From: Propionibacterium sp.
GTDB taxonomy: Bacteria; Actinomycetota; Actinomycetes; Propionibacteriales; Propionibacteriaceae
Length of the DNA: 8,584 bases
Assembly (NCBI GenBank): GCA_012837465.1
Contig: DURG01000284.1
Location: forward strand, 1 to 8,584
Direction: 5' to 3'
This document shows, one piece after another, positions 6,873 through 8,584 of this stretch; the first letter of the stretch is position 1, and each line of letters opens with the position of its first letter. Made by a program: the position numbers and the translations under genes. A model generated the notes under the pieces. That model did no database searches. It was not told the origin of the DNA and worked only from the letters and a program-made list of their open reading frames with translations.

Positions 6873-7912
6873 TGTCGACGAGCTACACCTGGCCCGACAT
6901 CCTGACCGGCCTGGTGCGGCGCGAGGGCCTCGAAGCCACCGCCGCCACCTGGGCACTCAACGAGATCCTCTCCGGGCGCGCCTCGGAGGTGCAGATCGCG
7001 GCCATGCTGACCGCGCTGCGCGCCAAGGGCGAGACCGAGGATGAGATCGCCGGCCTGGCCGATGCGATGCTCAACAACTCGACCCCCATCTCGCTCAACC
7101 CCGACGCCGTCGACGTCGTGGGCACGGGCGGTGACCGCGCCAACACCGTCAACGTCTCGACCATGGCCGCCATCGTCGCGGCCGGCGCCGGCGCCAAGGT
7201 CGTCAAGCACGGCTCCAGGGCGGCCTCCTCGCAGTCCGGTACCGCCGACACGCTTGAGGCCCTCGGCGTCAACCTGGAGGTCGACCCCTCCAAGCAGGCC
7301 GGGATCCTCGACGAGGCCGGCATCTCCTTCCTGTTCGCCGCGATGTACCACCCGGCGATGAAGGAGGTCGCGGGCGTCCGCAGGAAGCTGGGCATCCAGA
7401 CGACCTTCAACTTCCTCGGGCCCCTCGCCAATCCGGCCCGCCCCCGCGCCATGGCGCTCGGCGTCGCCAACGACGACATCGCGCCGGTCATCGCCCGAGT
7501 GCTCGCCGAGCGCGGCACGCGCGGCATGGTCTTCCGCGGCTTCGACGGGCTCGACGAACTCACCACCACGTCGGAATCCGACGTGTGGCTGATCGCCGAG
7601 GGCCGTGTCTTCCGGACCGTCCTCGACCCACGAGGCCTCGGCCTGCAGCCGTCCTCGCCGTTCGAGTTGGAGGGTGGCCCGCCGGAGCACAACGCCCAGG
7701 TGGTGCGCGACGTCGTGGCCGGCAAGCCTGGCCCGGTGCGTGACATCGTGGTGCTGAACGCCGCCGCGGCGCTGCTCGCCTACCGGGGGATCTCCACGGT
7801 CACTGAACTGATCGAGCAGATGCGCCCCGCTCTCGAGGCCGCCAACGAGTCCATCGACAGCGGCAGCGCCGCCCGGACCCTCGAAACGTGGATCGCCGCC
7901 ACTAACCGGTAG
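6872..7912 (+). CDS. trpD: anthranilate phosphoribosyltransferase TrpD
   Basis: This 346-aa enzyme joins anthranilate to PRPP in the second step of tryptophan synthesis and is cytoplasmic. An N-terminal helical domain (to about residue 75) is followed by the PRPP and substrate motifs: GTGGD (84-88), N94-V-S-T97, KHGSRAASS (112-120), the VRRKLGI segment with R170/R171, the FNFLGPLANPA segment (179-189), and GFDGLDEL with the Mg-binding pair D228-E229. The length is normal. The oddity is S115 where nearly all TrpD proteins have Asn in KHGNR, a residue that contacts anthranilate in known structures. The codon is TCC, two changes from AAC. The start ATG overlaps the upstream stop (TGATG) with only a weak CAGG upstream, so translation is probably coupled. 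No other trp gene is present. A trpD gene beside ctaE-qcrCAB is also found in mycobacteria (recalled). Confidence 0.95.
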   Translation: MSTSYTWPDILTGLVRREGLEATAATWALNEILSGRASEVQIAAMLTALRAKGETEDEIAGLADAMLNNSTPISLNPDAVDVVGTGGDRANTVNVSTMAAIVAAGAGAKVVKHGSRAASSQSGTADTLEALGVNLEVDPSKQAGILDEAGISFLFAAMYHPAMKEVAGVRRKLGIQTTFNFLGPLANPARPRAMALGVANDDIAPVIARVLAERGTRGMVFRGFDGLDELTTTSESDVWLIAEGRVFRTVLDPRGLGLQPSSPFELEGGPPEHNAQVVRDVVAGKPGPVRDIVVLNAAAALLAYRGISTVTELIEQMRPALEAANESIDSGSAARTLETWIAATNR

Positions 7913-8549
7913 CCGACACCACCGAGGCCACCACTGGGCCCAGCCACAGGGCGGGCCCGAAGGGGAAGTGCTGCGGCCGCGAGGCGCCCCCACGGGCCCA
8001 CACCGCGTGCCCAATCCCGTGGAGCGCGCCGAGCACCGTGCCGGCCAGCAGCGCCGTCGTCCACGTGCCCACGCCCGCCTGCCCGCTGACGGCGCCAATC
8101 AGCAGCGCGAGCCGCACGTCGCCGAACCCCAGGGTGGGGGAGAGGCGCCACGCGGCGTAGAAGAACAGGAACGCGCCCGCCGCGCCCAGCGTGGCACCCA
8201 CCCCGGCTCGCCAGTCAGCCACCGTCAACGGGACCAGCCCGACCGCCATCGCAGCTGTCACCAGCGCGTTGAGCCGCTTCGGCAGGAACGTGGTGCGCAG
8301 GTCCACCGTCACCAAGGGAAGGCCGAGCGCGACGTAGGGAGCCCAGAGCCACAGCCGGTACGACGGTTCGAGCCACGTGACCATCGCGGCGACGGCGACG
8401 GCGGCGAGTGCGATGGCGAGGGTGGACCTCGCGGTCACGAGCGCCGCCAGGTCAGGGGCCTCCGGGTCGTCGATGCGGATCCGCGGCACGACGCAGCGCC
8501 ACGTGAGGACGGCCACGGCGAGGATCCCCAGCCCAGTGAGCGACTGCAT
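7902..8549 (-). CDS. prepilin peptidase (type IV leader peptidase, A24 family), short form
   Basis: This 215-aa integral membrane protein is almost wholly hydrophobic helices. The two catalytic aspartates are placed as in A24 aspartic peptidases: D83 in T-V-D-L-R...L-P-K and D144 in GFGDVRL. The C-terminal FPFGPALWLG is also a family mark. Such enzymes cut type IV pilin, Tad/Flp pilin or Com pseudopilin leaders at the membrane. The N-terminal CxxC zinc/methyltransferase region of PilD-type enzymes is absent, so N-methylation is doubtful. No pilin or secretion gene is in the window, so the partner system is unknown. The ATG at 8549 is preferred over ATG 8579: a TATTGT -10 lies 6 nt upstream of it, and the extra ten residues (VGARSYCVG) have no family support. 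The 3' end overlaps the convergent trpD by 11 nt (7902-7912). Confidence 0.87.
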   Translation of the reverse strand: MQSLTGLGILAVAVLTWRCVVPRIRIDDPEAPDLAALVTARSTLAIALAAVAVAAMVTWLEPSYRLWLWAPYVALGLPLVTVDLRTTFLPKRLNALVTAAMAVGLVPLTVADWRAGVGATLGAAGAFLFFYAAWRLSPTLGFGDVRLALLIGAVSGQAGVGTWTTALLAGTVLGALHGIGHAVWARGGASRPQHFPFGPALWLGPVVASVVSATG

Positions 8550-8561
8550 ACCCACACAATA
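8549..8561 (-). promoter_or_regulatory. candidate -10 element of the prepilin peptidase gene, leaderless
   Basis: TATTGT (8561-8556, minus strand) fits TANNNT and is followed by 6 nt and then the ATG, placing +1 on the A of the start codon. GGGT is the only purine-rich stretch and directly abuts the ATG, so it cannot serve as a Shine-Dalgarno sequence. The -35 position lies at the window edge and cannot be judged. Confidence 0.4.
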
Positions 8562-8584
8562 GGACCGGGCCCCGACCATGAGTC

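Noticed and set aside
6632..8098. Minus-strand open frame of 488 codons opposite the receiver-like gene and trpD
   Set aside because: It spans two unrelated real genes and part of a third in the wrong frame and has no protein-family signal.
1..8584. tRNA or rRNA genes, CRISPR arrays, insertion sequences, riboswitches and integration sites
   Set aside because: None was seen. There are no direct-repeat arrays, transposase motifs or terminal inverted repeats, and intergenic space totals only about 200 bp.

Overview
The window comes from a high-GC actinobacterium. The evidence is the strong G/C bias at third codon positions, frequent GTG starts, the actinobacterial ctaE-qcrC-qcrA-qcrB gene order with its di-heme QcrC and three-helix QcrA, and a GuaB1-type IMPDH/GMPR paralogue. 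A member of the Propionibacteriales is possible, but that is only an impression from the protein sequences. Seven complete genes and one partial gene fill the window. No RNA genes, insertion sequences, CRISPR arrays or gene-free stretches over about 100 bp were seen.

Layout. (1) Bases 1-988, minus strand: a truncated guaB1 gene for a CBS-containing purine-nucleotide enzyme (GMP reductase-like), cut by the window edge just after its catalytic cysteine loop. (2) 1021-1049: a perfect 12-bp GC-rich hairpin that probably ends the respiratory operon. (3) 1066-5365, minus strand: ctaE (cytochrome c oxidase subunit III), then qcrC, qcrA and qcrB (di-heme cytochrome c, Rieske protein and cytochrome b of the bc1 complex). 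The last three genes are coupled by 1-4 nt overlaps. (4) 5366-5466: a 101-bp divergent promoter region. (5) 5467-7912, plus strand: a caa3_CtaG-type oxidase assembly membrane protein, a small response-regulator-like protein with a degenerate active site, and trpD (anthranilate phosphoribosyltransferase), joined by 1-nt stop/start overlaps. (6) 7902-8549, minus strand: a prepilin peptidase lacking the N-terminal zinc/methylase region, overlapping the trpD end tail to tail by 11 nt.

How they work together. QcrABC plus CtaE, together with CtaC/D/F encoded elsewhere, would form the actinobacterial bc1-aa3 supercomplex, in which the di-heme QcrC passes electrons directly to the oxidase. The divergent CtaG-like protein fits oxidase (copper site) assembly, so both sides of the 101-bp region serve the terminal oxidase. 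trpD appears to be carried along in the assembly-protein operon together with the receiver-like protein.

The most notable observations are the receiver-like protein that has lost the conserved switch Thr/Ser and Lys, a set of promoter-like -10 elements placed so that several mRNAs would be leaderless, a small palindrome over the ctaE -10 element, and an Asn-to-Ser change in the substrate-binding KHGNR motif of TrpD. No clearly new multi-gene system was seen. The window is mostly conserved core metabolism.
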